A stretch of 64,000 bases of DNA. It comes from Siderastrea radians (taxonomy: Eukaryota > Cnidaria > Anthozoa > Scleractinia > Rhizangiidae). Where the stretch lies: assembly GCA_964017195.1 (NCBI GenBank), contig OZ024888.1:19136201-19200200 (forward strand), in the 5' to 3' direction. This document shows, in pieces, positions 22,538 to 33,350 of this stretch; the first letter of the stretch is position 1, and each line of letters starts with the position of its first letter. The notes under the pieces are model-generated. The model was not told the origin of the DNA. It was given only the letters and a program-made list of their open reading frames with translations, and did not search any database. The translations under genes were made by a program, and so were the position numbers.

Positions 22538-24649
22538 ATGGCCTCGCCACCGCCAGAAGATGAGGATGCTCGTGCTGGGCCTAGTGACCTATTACTCGAC
22601 CTACAACTGTCTAGTGATGATGATGATGATGACTATCAGAACCTGTTGACCCATTTGGAGCGACAACATGCCTTTCAAACGCGACTCCTTCAACAAAGCG
22701 GAGCCGGAGATACCTCGATCGGAACGCCACAACGTGGAGCAGGAGGGTTGGATACCTCGATCGGCATCTTTGATTTCGAACTTCAACCCTTTGTCGATCG
22801 GACGAGTCGTCGAATGGGGGTGCGTGAACGTCATTTCAATACCCGGTTACGTCAAAGGGGGAACTTGATTCCAGATCAAAACATCACGGAAGCTCTCCAA
22901 GAGGGGTTACGTCGAGCCGTGAATCAAGTGTTAACCACCACGCCGGACCTCCACGATCAAGATCGCCTTTACTTTACCGTTGGATCCAATCGCCTCCATA
23001 ACAATTTTCAGGGGTGGGGATTACGCGCGGGGGAATGGCGTCAAGGCGGGGACCGTGTGGCAGCCCTCTTCGATCGCTTGGCGCAAGCCCTCAACAGCAA
23101 CGAACAATTTGAAATGGACGATTCGTTTCAAGTCTCCATTACCCAAGTTCATCATGCCCCTCAAGGCACCGGCAAACCCCGTCGTGGCAAACCCGGCCAC
23201 CCTACCATGGACCTGTTAACCAGGAACTCCAAATCGATCATCCGGATTGAAAACAAGGATGAACTCTGTTGTGCTCGAGCCCTTGTGGTCGCCAAAGCCA
23301 GAGTGGATCAGCACCCGAACTACCGCACCATTCGGCAAGGAAGGCCCCTGCAAAGAACCCTGGCTTGGGAGCTGCATCGGGAAGCCAACGTGCCCCTCGG
23401 CCCCTGTAGTTACGACGCCTTGACGTCTTTTAGTCAAGCCCCGTCCCTCAGAGGTTACCAGATCCTGTTGGTGGATGCCCATCGCTCTTTTCACATCACG
23501 ACCTTTGGAGCCCTTCAAGACAAACAATTGATCCTGTTGCACCACCAAAACCATTATGATGTCATCACCAAGTTGCCGGGATTTTTCGGGTCCAGTTACG
23601 TCTGTGCCCATTGTTGGAAACCCTACAACACCGAGGGACATCATCACTGCACCAAGCAAAAGCACTGTGGGGCCTGTCGGCAGAAAGAATGCCCGGATTT
23701 CCTTCATGCCTACCCTCGAGGCCAGAAAGCCACCCAACGGTGTCAACATTGTCATCGGGACTTTTTCGGAGACACGTGTTTCCAAATGCATCTCGTCAAG
23801 GATTCGACCGGCAAACCCGCCAGCAACCTCCAGGCCACCATTTGTTCTCAACGTCGTCGCTGTCCAGCCTGTCGTAAACAGAACGTCGGATTAGACCAGA
23901 TTACAAGGCATCGATGCTTCTACATCGATTGTCCCTCCTGCCACGAGTACGTGGACGGCGAAACGCATCGTTGTTTTATTCAAATAGCCCCCAAACCTCA
24001 AGCCAACAAGAAGAAAAGAAAGAGGACCACAAACACCGCCCCGGAGGACCAGCCTCCTTTGCATGTATTTTTTGATATTGAAGCCATGCAACCCCAGGAA
24101 CGACACATCGCCAATCTCGTCGTGGCCGAAACCGAAGACGACGACCCGCCCAAGTGTTTCCCCGGCGAGCATTGCGTCCGCGATTTCCTAGAATGGTTAG
24201 ATACCTTGACCCTCCACGATACCCGCCAAGTCAATGTCCTGGCTCATAATTTCCAGGGTTATGATGGCTACTTTGTCATTCATCAATACTATGGCGACAA
24301 CCGAATCGTCGAACAGCTCCGGAACGGGTGTAAACTCTTGCAAGTCCAACATGACCGTATCCGCTTCATCGATTCGATGAGTTTTTTCCAGATGCCTTTG
24401 TCTGCCTTTCCCAAAACCTTTGGCTTGACCGAACTCCGCAAAGGGTACTTCCCGCACAAGTTCAATCACCCCGACCATCAAACGTACGTGGGACCTGTCC
24501 CAGCCCTCGATTACTACATGCCTGAAACCCTGTCTCCCGAAGGCAGGCAAGCGTTGGAAACGTGGCATCAAAGCAGCGTGCCAAGAACGTCGTGTTTGAC
24601 TTTCAGAAAGAATTGTTGGCTTACTGCCAATCGGATGTACGCCTCTTGA
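22538..24649 (+). CDS. POLB: protein-primed DNA polymerase B, N-terminal part (frameshifted)
   Basis: 703 codons. The ATG at 22538 is chosen over the frame start at 22487 because a TATA box lies at 22496. After an acidic N-terminus there is an unrecognised globular region, then a Cys/His-rich stretch (about 350-490, several CxxC pairs such as CAHC, CPAC, CPSC) as in other Polinton polymerases. The 3'-5' exonuclease motifs follow: Exo I D513-I-E515 and Exo II N571-F-x-G-Y-D576. The frame then runs out of homology around residue 675 and stops. Exo III and the polymerase domain continue in another frame (24562-26571), so a frameshift lies at about 24545-24600. Replicates the element from protein-primed ends. 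Confidence 0.93.
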   Translation: MASPPPEDEDARAGPSDLLLDLQLSSDDDDDDYQNLLTHLERQHAFQTRLLQQSGAGDTSIGTPQRGAGGLDTSIGIFDFELQPFVDRTSRRMGVRERHFNTRLRQRGNLIPDQNITEALQEGLRRAVNQVLTTTPDLHDQDRLYFTVGSNRLHNNFQGWGLRAGEWRQGGDRVAALFDRLAQALNSNEQFEMDDSFQVSITQVHHAPQGTGKPRRGKPGHPTMDLLTRNSKSIIRIENKDELCCARALVVAKARVDQHPNYRTIRQGRPLQRTLAWELHREANVPLGPCSYDALTSFSQAPSLRGYQILLVDAHRSFHITTFGALQDKQLILLHHQNHYDVITKLPGFFGSSYVCAHCWKPYNTEGHHHCTKQKHCGACRQKECPDFLHAYPRGQKATQRCQHCHRDFFGDTCFQMHLVKDSTGKPASNLQATICSQRRRCPACRKQNVGLDQITRHRCFYIDCPSCHEYVDGETHRCFIQIAPKPQANKKKRKRTTNTAPEDQPPLHVFFDIEAMQPQERHIANLVVAETEDDDPPKCFPGEHCVRDFLEWLDTLTLHDTRQVNVLAHNFQGYDGYFVIHQYYGDNRIVEQLRNGCKLLQVQHDRIRFIDSMSFFQMPLSAFPKTFGLTELRKGYFPHKFNHPDHQTYVGPVPALDYYMPETLSPEGRQALETWHQSSVPRTSCLTFRKNCWLTANRMYAS

Positions 24650-26571
24650 AACAAGGCTGTCTGACATTCAAACGCTTGTTTGAAACCCTGACGGGCTTCA
24701 ACCCGTTTGAGCATATCACCATTGCTTCGGCCTGCAGCCGGGATTTACGCATGAACCGGATGATCCCTAACAGCATCGCCAGTGAACCCGTCCGTGGTTG
24801 GCGCAACTCCATCAACCAATCCCGAGTCGCCATCGAATGGCTCACCTGGTGTGCCCAAGAAAATAACATTCAGCATGTCGGCAATGCTGGCGAGGTTCGC
24901 ATCCCACCCCTTGGCTTCATCGACGGATACTGCCACGATACCCGGACCGTGTACGAATTTCAAGGCTGTTTCATCCATGGATGCCCGACGTGTTATCCAA
25001 ACCGCCACGAACCCCATGTCCGCCATTTTGATCGGACCCTGCAAGATGTCTACGAGACCTCCCAACAAAAGATCCAACGGCTCAAAGAGCTCGGGTACAC
25101 GGTCGTTCAAATGTGGGAATGTGAATGGGCTCGGCTCAAAGACACCTCCTCGGATATCCGTACATTTGTGGACCAGCTTCAATTCACAGACCCCATGAAT
25201 CCCCGCGACGCCTTCTGTGGAGGACGTACCAATGCCGTCAAGCTGTATCACCGTGTCACCCCCACTCAAAAGATCCATTACATCGATGTCACCTCCTTGT
25301 ACCCCTGGGTCAACAAAACCTGTGTCTACCCGAAAGGGCACCCGACCTTCATCTCCGCCCCGGGTCACACCGACATCCATCAGTACTTTGGTCTCATCCA
25401 ATGTCAAATCCTACCTCCCCGTGAATTGTACCATCCCGTGCTGCCTTACCGCCATGAGGGCAAACTTCTCTTTCCCCTGTGCGCTAGTTGTGTCAAAGAA
25501 GAAATGGTCAAACCCCTTCTAGGAAGAACTGCCAAATGCCATCACACCGACGACCAACGCGTCCTAACGGGAACATGGTGCAGCCCGGAATTGGCCAAAG
25601 CCGTCGAGCTCGGGTACCAAGTCCAGTACATTTACGAGGTCTGGCATTTTGACGAGACCTGTGAGGGGCTCTTCGAAGATTACGTCAATACCTGGTTGAA
25701 AATCAAACAAGAGGCGAGTGGGTGGCCCGCCGGAGTGGACACCGAAGACCAAAAACAGGCCTACATCAAAAACTACTTCGAACACGAAGGCATCCAGTTG
25801 GAGTACGAAAAGATTAAGAAGAATCCCGGGCTCCGCACGCTGGCCAAAATGATGCTCAATTCCATGTGGGGCAAGTTTGGTCAACGCCTCAACAAAACCC
25901 AAGTCCAAACGTTTCATAACCCTCATGCCTTTCATCGTTTCTTGGACACCAGCACTTTGGACGTGCGCCACGTCTCCGCCATCAATGACGACCTAGTGGA
26001 GGTCCATTATCAGTACCAGGACGAAGACATCCCCGTGTCACCCAACCTCAACATCTTCGTGGCCTGTTTCACCACCTGTTGGGCTCGCCTACGCTTGTAT
26101 ACAGCGCTGGAGAAGCTGGGGGAAAGAGTGTTATACTACGACACGGACTCCATCATCTTCCTGCAAGACGAAGGCCAAGTTAACCCCCCCTTGGGCGATT
26201 ACCTCGGCGACTTCACGAGTGAATTAGATCCCGACGACTACATTACGGAATTCGTCTCGGCGGGTCCCAAGAACTATGGCTACCAAACCAAACTTGGTCA
26301 CGTTGAATGCAAGGTGCGGGGATTCCGTCTCAACAGCGAAGGCAAGAGCCAGTTGAACTATAACATCATGCGACTGAACGTCCTCGAGGAAATCCAGAAG
26401 CCCCTCCTGAAACCCAGACAAACCCAAGTGGTGAAAACCCACCAGATCGTCCGGGATCCCAACACCTATGAACTGTACACCTTTCCAGATTACAAACGGT
26501 ACCAGTTGGTGTACGACAAGAGAGTCGTGGATCCTCACACCTTTTTAACCTACCCATATGGATACCTGTGA
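24562..26571 (+). CDS. POLB: protein-primed DNA polymerase B, C-terminal part (frameshifted)
   Basis: 669-codon open frame; the first residues are an artefact of the frame break, not a real start. It contains Exo III (YCQSDVRLL), polymerase motif A (D242-V-T-SLYP), motif B (K429-MMLNSMWGKFG) and motif C (YYD527-T-D529-S). All catalytic residues are present, so only the frameshift interrupts the gene. The insertions between motifs A and B fit the protein-primed (TPR-containing) family. Its stop at 26571 is about 160 bp before the right TIR. Confidence 0.93.
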   Translation: MASKQRAKNVVFDFQKELLAYCQSDVRLLKQGCLTFKRLFETLTGFNPFEHITIASACSRDLRMNRMIPNSIASEPVRGWRNSINQSRVAIEWLTWCAQENNIQHVGNAGEVRIPPLGFIDGYCHDTRTVYEFQGCFIHGCPTCYPNRHEPHVRHFDRTLQDVYETSQQKIQRLKELGYTVVQMWECEWARLKDTSSDIRTFVDQLQFTDPMNPRDAFCGGRTNAVKLYHRVTPTQKIHYIDVTSLYPWVNKTCVYPKGHPTFISAPGHTDIHQYFGLIQCQILPPRELYHPVLPYRHEGKLLFPLCASCVKEEMVKPLLGRTAKCHHTDDQRVLTGTWCSPELAKAVELGYQVQYIYEVWHFDETCEGLFEDYVNTWLKIKQEASGWPAGVDTEDQKQAYIKNYFEHEGIQLEYEKIKKNPGLRTLAKMMLNSMWGKFGQRLNKTQVQTFHNPHAFHRFLDTSTLDVRHVSAINDDLVEVHYQYQDEDIPVSPNLNIFVACFTTCWARLRLYTALEKLGERVLYYDTDSIIFLQDEGQVNPPLGDYLGDFTSELDPDDYITEFVSAGPKNYGYQTKLGHVECKVRGFRLNSEGKSQLNYNIMRLNVLEEIQKPLLKPRQTQVVKTHQIVRDPNTYELYTFPDYKRYQLVYDKRVVDPHTFLTYPYGYL

Positions 26572-26730
26572 GAATCACAACACTCATCAAAAAAAGCAGG
26601 AACACTCAAAGAGGAACTTAAAGGAATACTTATCATTGGAACCCTCATACTAATTTTTCTCTCACTTATTGTGAAAAAGTATGACAATAAAAGGTATTTA
26701 TTTATTTTCTGTGTTTTCACTCCAAGGATC
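26572..26730 (+). other. PolB 3' region with polyA signal
   Basis: AATAAA at 26686-26691. In the PolB frame after the stop, an open stretch without ATG encodes a hydrophobic segment flanked by Lys (ILIIGTLILIFLSLIV), which could be chance or a remnant of a membrane peptide. A separate ATG-started 33-codon ORF begins at 26560. Neither is called as a gene. Confidence 0.5.
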
Positions 26731-27123
26731 ACCCCCGTTCCTAACATTGGACTTTGGACTTTGCGCCCGCGTTTCTCCAGCGGTTTTCCTGAGCTGGTCA
26801 GCGGTTTCCCATCTCAAATCACGTGACTTCCGGTTGCATGAGCCCGCGATCCTTTTTTCCAACTGGTCAGCGGTTTCTCCTTCCAAAACACGTGACTTCC
26901 GGTTTCAGGAGCCCACGATCCTTTTTTCCCACTGGTCCGCGGTTTCCCCTTCCAAAACACGTGACTTCGGGTTGTATGAGCCCACGATCCCTTTTTTCCG
27001 GTCAGCGGTTTTGAGCCCACCATCCCCTTAGCAACCATCGGTCAGCGGTTTGCACTTCCGGTTAGCAACCACGAGAACCAATCAGAAGCCTCCATTTGTG
27101 CCATCTGGGCCCCCTTTACTACT
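26731..27123 (-). repeat. Polinton terminal inverted repeat, right
   Basis: 393 bp, the reverse complement of 4147-4566 apart from a few substitutions and a 27-bp shorter inner part. Ends ...CCCCCTTTACTACT. Carries the same ETS/E-box tandem units. One unit has a changed ETS core. Confidence 0.93.
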
Positions 27124-27129
27124 AGCGTT
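27124..27129. repeat. 6-bp target-site duplication, right (AGCGTT)
   Basis: Perfect copy of 4141-4146 immediately outside the right terminus. Confidence 0.93.
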
Positions 27130-27171
27130 TTTATCATAGAGCCGTAGTTTTTCTCGTTCTGAAAATAATAA

Positions 27172-27284
27172 AACAATTATCCTGCTCAATCTTGCGGAAT
27201 ATCCCCTGATTTAGCCAACTCGGCCTACGGCCTCGTCGGCTAAGTATCGGGTGATATTCCGCGCGATTTCGCAGGATAATTGTT
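27172..27284. mobile_element. foldback/MITE-like element, 113 bp
   Basis: Near-perfect inverted repeat: AACAATTATCCTGC at the left returns as GCAGGATAATTGTT at the right, arms about 50 bp, with a GGCCTACGGCC core. It sits between the Polinton end and the second dispersed repeat. Confidence 0.8.
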
Positions 27285-27286
27285 AC

Positions 27287-27884
27287 GTATTTGTACTCCA
27301 GAAGACCGGTTTGACAGGTTTTCTACAAATGTCACGTCAGGCATTAGGCTTACAAGATGAACGATGAAAAAAATGGCCGAAACGCTCCTTTTTTCCCGAA
27401 GAAAGCAATGAATGCTTACCAAATTTTGAGGTTTTTAACGAAAACGAGTTCCTAGAGACAAGCAATGACCTAGACGACAGTGAAATTTCTTTATTTATTG
27501 AAGAAAATCGAAACGAGAATACAACTAAAAAAACAAAAACTGACCTCAAGTCCGTTAAAGAAACGGCGACCATTGAAGAAATTCCCGCCAAGGAACTTAA
27601 CAATCTTTCATGTCATTTGTTTGTCAAAGTCAGGAGACGGAACCCATCTTTTCTCAGGAGCTGTCTTCAACAAATGCACAATTGTTGTCGGTCAGAAATC
27701 TCCACCGCAATCTCATCCAAAACGACGCGTGGTTATTGATTCGCACGAAGATGACTGGTTTGGATTGTTAACAAGTTGGTGTTTAACTTTGTTTGACTTG
27801 ACTTTCGAGTTCTGTTTGTTCTGTCGAGTTCTTTCTTTTCGTAGTTTTACTCGGTGACCAAGAAACTTGCTGTTAATCTAATTG
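27287..27884 (+). repeat. 600-bp dispersed repeat, right copy
   Basis: Direct copy of 3309-3910, with a 4-bp deletion relative to it. It contains the same decayed frames. Begins at TATTTGTACTCC but lacks the left hairpin arm of the other copy. Confidence 0.9.
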
Positions 27885-28164
27885 TAAACCCGAAAATAAT
27901 TCCGTTTTGCCTTACTCCATCTTTGTTTTCCTTGCAAGTTTGAAATAAAATCACGACGCTTTGCGCGATTGACAACCCCGATTGACAGGTTTGACAAGTT
28001 TTCGTTTTTGACCAATCATCAAGAACCTCACATCGAGCGCACGAAACCTGGCCCTGCTGGCCCGCTCACTCGCTGCTCAGAAGTCACGTTAGTTTGTCAC
28101 GCAAATCAGACAGTTTCTAAGCGGACCACTTTTCCACTTTGCAGCTGAGTTGAATAATAAATCC
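27885..28164. other. noncoding
   Basis: No gene or repeat recognised. Confidence 0.4.
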
Positions 28165-28315
28165 CTTATCAGACGATTTAGTGTGTAGTATCGTGGGATA
28201 TTTTTACTTGTCTCTTGCATTTTGTTGCATTTTGACTCGCCCTACGGGCTCGCCAAAATACGGCGTAACTCGTAACAATATCCCACGATACTACACACTA
28301 AACCGTTTAATAAGA
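28165..28315. mobile_element. foldback/MITE-like element, about 150 bp
   Basis: Inverted arms of about 38 bp built on TTTAGTGTGTAGTATCGTGG and its complement, with a short CCCTACGGG-type core. Similar in plan to the 27172 element but unrelated in arm sequence. Confidence 0.75.
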
Positions 28316-29162
28316 TATATATATATATGGCCTTAACGACAATGACGGATTTTACGCACAAAACAAGAAGTCACGTGCGGGTGCACGCGCGCGATAAAAA
28401 TCGTTTAAGACGCGTGTCCTTAGTAACGCAATTTTGAAATGTACAGTTTGAATATTGTAATGCGATTCTTGTAACGGTTTTTAGTCACCCTGAAGAAGAG
28501 TACTGAATGTACTCGAAATATAGGTGTTAAACAAAAAAAGTTAGAGTTTGTCTTCATTTGTGTTAAATTTATATGATCGTTATGATAGACTACAGGAATG
28601 GATGCTTGTGAGAAGTTTATATATATATATAACTTTTGTGTTTCGATTTTCCGAAGTACAGTGCTCGATACGTTAAAGTAGAGCGTAATGTATACTTGAC
28701 AAACAACACACAAGAAAAGGTAGCTGCGCCTTGAAATGTTATATTTACCGGGTGGAGAAGTGAATATAGCATTAAAATTATACTAAAGCGCATTAGTAGT
28801 AGTTTTTAATGATTTCTGAAAACAGAAAGTGCTATTTTTGTTAAAAGTAATCGTTGTTTGAAAATTTACAACTGGATTGTTTTTCTTGTGTGCTTAATAA
28901 CCTCTTACTAAAATGAACGTGAGAGCCGTATTGGGAAATATTGGCCAGAGCTCGTGGAAATACGGACAGAGGGCATCGAGCTCTGTGCAAAAACGACTGA
29001 GAGCTAATATCTCCCTGTGTGGTCCCAGGCAAGTGAAGTTAGTAAGTAGTTTATAATATGGCATCATTAATTTTTTGGTGGAAACGACACCTGTCGTTTC
29101 ATTCACATCAATTTCCGGCGCAATGTTGGAGAAATTCCCGCGCTTAACGACGCGGGCAGCAC
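28316..29162. other. noncoding, AT-rich
   Basis: Contains (AT)n runs near 28312-28327 and 28618-28632. A short open frame from ATG 28914 to about 29055 has a protein-like look but no known motif; I leave it uncalled. Confidence 0.4.
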
Positions 29163-29958
29163 AAAACTGGAACCACAGGCTTACCATTCTCTGTTTGTGT
29201 TGCGGACCTGTGCTAGCTGTATATTAATGGCTGCTTAGGTTGTGCAGTTTTCGATGCAAATTTGAACTCGCGAGTCCCTAGCGGCTTGTTTGGCACACAA
29301 GAAACCAGTGCAAATCAGGAAATAGTAAAATTTATTTCACCATTTTAATTTATTTTTATCCCTATGTTGTTGCCCTGCGATGCATGGCAGCACACACGTG
29401 TGCAAAAAGGCCGCTTGGGACCCGCGAGTTGCTGAGATGCCTTTGAGTAGGCAACTTGTGCAGATCATAGGCAGACACAAATCTTCCATCAAATTCGAAA
29501 GTTTGTGCTGGATTTTAAGAGTCAGTCCGCGGACTCGAATGAGTCAAAATCAGGTTAAATCAAACTGCAAAGACTGTTCTTTCGGAAACCGGGATTCTTT
29601 TGTCAAAGACACGAGGTTAAGGGAATTAATTTTGGCGAAATCGCAAGTCGGTCGGTAATTTGAGGTTCTTGAAGTTGCAAGCCTTGTGAGTATATATATA
29701 TATTTATAGAGTAGGTCAAACTTCAAGTTTCTAAAACTGCCTCCCGAAGCTTTAAATCGACAAACCAAGCCCATGATTACATATATTAACACAGCGCTCA
29801 TGTTTCTAAGCGTTTTTATTTGACTTTCATCCATTCAAAAAGCCGTAATTATCGTATTCACAAAATCCTTTGTACACAACCGAAGCGGCCATTGATATAC
29901 AGCTAGCACAGGTCTGCAACACAAACAGAGGATGGTAAGCCTGTGCTGGAACAATGTA
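29163..29958. mobile_element. candidate element with about 75-bp inverted termini
   Basis: 29163-29243 and 29877-29958 are inverted copies (core TCTGTTTGTGTTGC and CTGTGCTAGCTGTATAT). The interior of about 630 bp has no gene. Likely a nonautonomous DNA transposon. No clear target duplication was fixed. Confidence 0.6.
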
Positions 29959-31876
29959 GAACGACAGAACGAGTTTGAAAACATCATTCAACATGCTTAA
30001 GCGCAATATAGAGATTTAGCCAAACCTAAAAGCCAAGCCCCCAAGGAATAAACTGGTGTTCGTTTCTCAAAAATAGTCCTAAAACTTTTCGGTCTGAAAT
30101 ATATTTCGGGGCTTTTTTTTGGCTCGTTCACTTTCGAAAAGTGTTACTCAAAAAGCCCGAAAGTGTTCCGAATTGTCCTCCAATATTTTGAGGATCTGTT
30201 CTGTAAAACCAAGCTCGCAAGGTCATTCTAAAGGCTGAGCACAGCTTGATTATTTTTTTTTTCGGGCATCAAACTGAACACATATTTTACTCACGCCGTA
30301 ACAGGCGTAAACGGGAAAGGGGAAGGGGAGCGAGTGGCTACTCACGAGCCGTCTTGCTTGGTTTTTGCAATGTTTCCATATCTTGTCATTAACTGTCAAG
30401 GGTTGACAAATCTCCTTGGATTAGTTCGCTTGAATGGACTTGAAACGACGCTCATTTACAACAACAAAATAAAACTTCATCGCGTTCGGATGTTAACAAA
30501 TAATATGAACTACCACGATTAGTCTGGTCAAAAATTTATACTGGCATTTCGAAGGAGCTTCGAAGCACCGGTCATGAATAAAATTATTGAAGAAATATCC
30601 CGTAGGTTTAGCGGCCGTGGAGAAATTCGCGCACTTTGAGGAACACACATTACTTACCGGATAAAATAGCTTTAAACCCAAAACTGCTTCGTATCCCTTA
30701 TATTTCGTTCACTAACTTGACACCATCGAGATTGCGAATTGTTTGAAATTCGGGCTCTTTTAGAAATGCACAGAACTGTTTTTGGCAGCTTTCCAGATAA
30801 AATAGGTTTAAACTGACAACTGTTTCGCTTATAGTTTCTTAAATAACTTTTATATTACGTTCTCTAACTAGAGACCATCAAGGTTGAAAACAAACAAACA
30901 CCAAACACGGATGTGCAGTAAGCCTATATAAAGTTAGGCGCTTTGAGGAACGTACTAAACTGTCGTTGGAAGCTTTTCGGACAAAATAGCTTTAAACCGA
31001 AAACTGCTTCGCTTAAAAGATTATTAAAATTGAAAACTTCTAGGACAAGAAAATCGACAATTGCACAAAGAGATGGACCCGATAGTCCGCAAAATTGAAA
31101 ACATTCAAGTATTCGCCGTAATTTCGCTGAAGTGATGCTTGTGCAGTTGTCTTGCGACTGTGCTTTGACCTACTGTTATGAATAAACAAACACAAATTAA
31201 AATAATGGACAGAGAAATTAGTTTTGAAAAAGGTTCTTCGACAACCCGCAAGTTTATACTTAACTGCAATTCGCGTTACCCTTTCAGTATCGTGGGTCCG
31301 TCCACGCGAGTGAAATCGGCTGAGCATCGCAAAATATTCAAGAGTACATCTGTCACAAATCTCAGCGCGTTTTCTAATAATTTTTTAAAGTCAACAGTAA
31401 ATGACACATTTGTAGCGACATAAAACAAATTTCCATTTCAAAACGTAATTTCTTTGACCGTAACGCTCTAAAACATGTACCTTAAACCATTTAAAAACTT
31501 CACTTATTCGGTTGTGTTTCAGAACGAACAGGGCAAGCTCTCCGCCGTGAAGAAAACAAAGCGATGAAGTCCTTTGAAGGCAGCTTTCGTAACTTTAGAT
31601 AGATACTTTAGATAAGTACTTTATTGGTATAAACATCGCAGCCAGAGGCTGAATTACGTATATACACATAAAAGATAAAAGCTACTAATATTATAGAAAA
31701 TACGCATAAATCACAATTACAATTACAAAACGCATAAATTACAATCGGTTTAAAAAAAGTTATAACTATAAAGAATATCCATATATACATAAAACATGTA
31801 AAATACGATCAAAGTTACGTTAAAGATCTGATGGCTATCCCAGTTTTCAATATCCTAACCTTTTTTAAAGAAACCT
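29959..31876. other. noncoding with a loose repeat
   Basis: A segment containing AAATAG(C/G)TTTAAAC...CTG(C/T)TTCG recurs at about 30658, 30791 and 30981, hinting at old tandem duplication. No gene recognised. Confidence 0.4.
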
Positions 31877-32190
31877 TGAACTTTTCGCCTTCTACCAGTA
31901 CTCTTTTGAGCTTTTTCTTTCCATTTATAGATATTAGATGTTTTTTCTCAAGTTTAAAACTTCAGTACTATCGAGCAGTCGTTTTGCTAAATATACTTAA
32001 GCTTTTTTAAAGAAACCTCTTTTTCAAAAGCGACTATGGTCGTGCGATTTCCCGCCAAGAAAAACGCTGGTTGCCCAAAAGCACGGCGCGATTTCCCGCC
32101 AAGGAAACATGGCATTCTCTACCCCCCGTCGGGTTGTCTTGTGACACCCCTCCCCCTCCCCCAGAGTCTGTACGGACGGGCATACGTAAA
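31877..32190 (+). repeat. dispersed repeat copy 1 (partner at 46017)
   Basis: About 300 bp matching 46017-46340 in the same orientation, including TTTCCCGCCAAGAAAAACGC and the CCCAAAAGCAC segment. Unknown family; no coding capacity. Confidence 0.75.
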
Positions 32191-32268
32191 TTCAATCTTT
32201 CCCCCACCCCAATTTGCAGTGCACCTTACCCCGAGCTTCACGAGGTTCTGTGAGTCACGTATTTCTAG

Positions 32269-32585
32269 TTAAAGAAGAAGGTCGCTCCAGAAACGGTTTT
32301 AGCTTCTAAAGTGCATCCGATCCCACTGAAATTCCTCTCCAAAGAGGGCCAAAATTCAACACTGCGCGCCACCATTTTGCATCGTACTTAGCAGCCTGGC
32401 CGCTTGCCCGTGACGTCAAATCGTACAACGAGACTAGTGGTCGGGTAACGTGGGCTCGATAAACGATGCACGTTAAACGAATGCACTTTAGAAGCTAAAA
32501 CCATGGTCAGTAACCCAACTTAGTGTTATCTTTTTATTGGCGATTTCAAAAAATACACCGTTTCTGGAGTGACCTTCTCCTTTAA
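32269..32585. mobile_element. MITE with TTAA ends
   Basis: TTAAAGAAGAAGGTC-x-CTCC at the left returns as GGAGTGACCTTCTCCTTTAA at the right. A second inner inverted block (GCTTCTAAAGTGCAT) is also present. TTAA at both ends suggests a piggyBac-type nonautonomous element. Confidence 0.65.
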
Positions 32586-33350
32586 GGTTACATGTACCTT
32601 GGGAAATATCTGGCTGGGTCACTCTAGCGGGAGAAAACAGACGTTTGAGACGTGTTTGTCTTCATGAAACAAATAAGAAGATGATGAAACCGCTCCACTT
32701 GCAGGATAGGTTTTGCGACATCCTTGGTAGGTTGCGTTTCCAGGCTCGTAAAGATTTCTCGAAACACATAAAATAGAACGTGCAATAAGCCTCAGCATTC
32801 CGTCACAATTTAAGCAGTGTCTAGATACCCGGCAGTCGGGTACAGACCAGTGTTTCAAGACTAAATACCCGGCAGTCCAAACGTTTTGAGAGATTTCGAC
32901 GGAAAGGCTTATTCTAACGTTCTCAAAGTATTCGACATTTGTTTAGATTGCCACGCTACTCAGGTTTCCGAGCTTGCGCATACTAAAGAATCGCGATATT
33001 AGCAACGCTTAAACTTTGTATTGTGGCTAGCGCCAGCCAGAGACACACAGAATTTGCGTTTCAACAGGATCAATTTGGTTTTGTAGTTGGCGAATTTTCC
33101 GAGCTTGAGAATGCTATGAAAGTTACAATCGTAGTATCAGCCCTTGGGAAACTTGTTAACAGTTCTACGAGAAATACGAAAATTATACCTCCGTTGTAAT
33201 GACAACTTTTGTTACCTTTTTATGCCCCTCCCAACCTCCCTAAACAATGTTTTAAGATCAGTCATTACTTCCAATACCTGACTTTAACATTATGGGAGGG
33301 TAGGAGTGGGGAGGCAAGAATAATCATGACGCTAAAGGGGCGTGAACTTT
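32586..33350. other. noncoding
   Basis: ACCCGGCAGTC occurs twice near 32826 and 32867. No gene recognised. Confidence 0.4.

Larger units (their letters stand above)
4147..27123. mobile_element. complete Polinton/Maverick (adintovirus-like) element
   Basis: A 22,977-bp element with inverted termini beginning AGTAGTAAAGGGGG, flanked by a 6-bp duplication. It encodes all five hallmark proteins of the group: protein-primed PolB, retroviral-type integrase, double jelly-roll capsid, adenain-like protease and A32/FtsK-type ATPase, plus about 20 accessory ORFs. It looks visibly richer in G+C than its flanks. Both ends and the target duplication are intact, suggesting fairly recent insertion. Two frameshifts (in PolB and in the two-TM protein) argue that this copy may no longer be autonomous unless they are assembly errors. 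Confidence 0.96.

Noticed and set aside
26572..26700. Membrane peptide or PolB readthrough extension
   Set aside because: The hydrophobic stretch is in frame after the PolB stop but has no ATG and no known homolog.
28914..29055. Short ATG-started frame ending near 29055
   Set aside because: Protein-like composition but too short, with no motif; may be part of a repeat.
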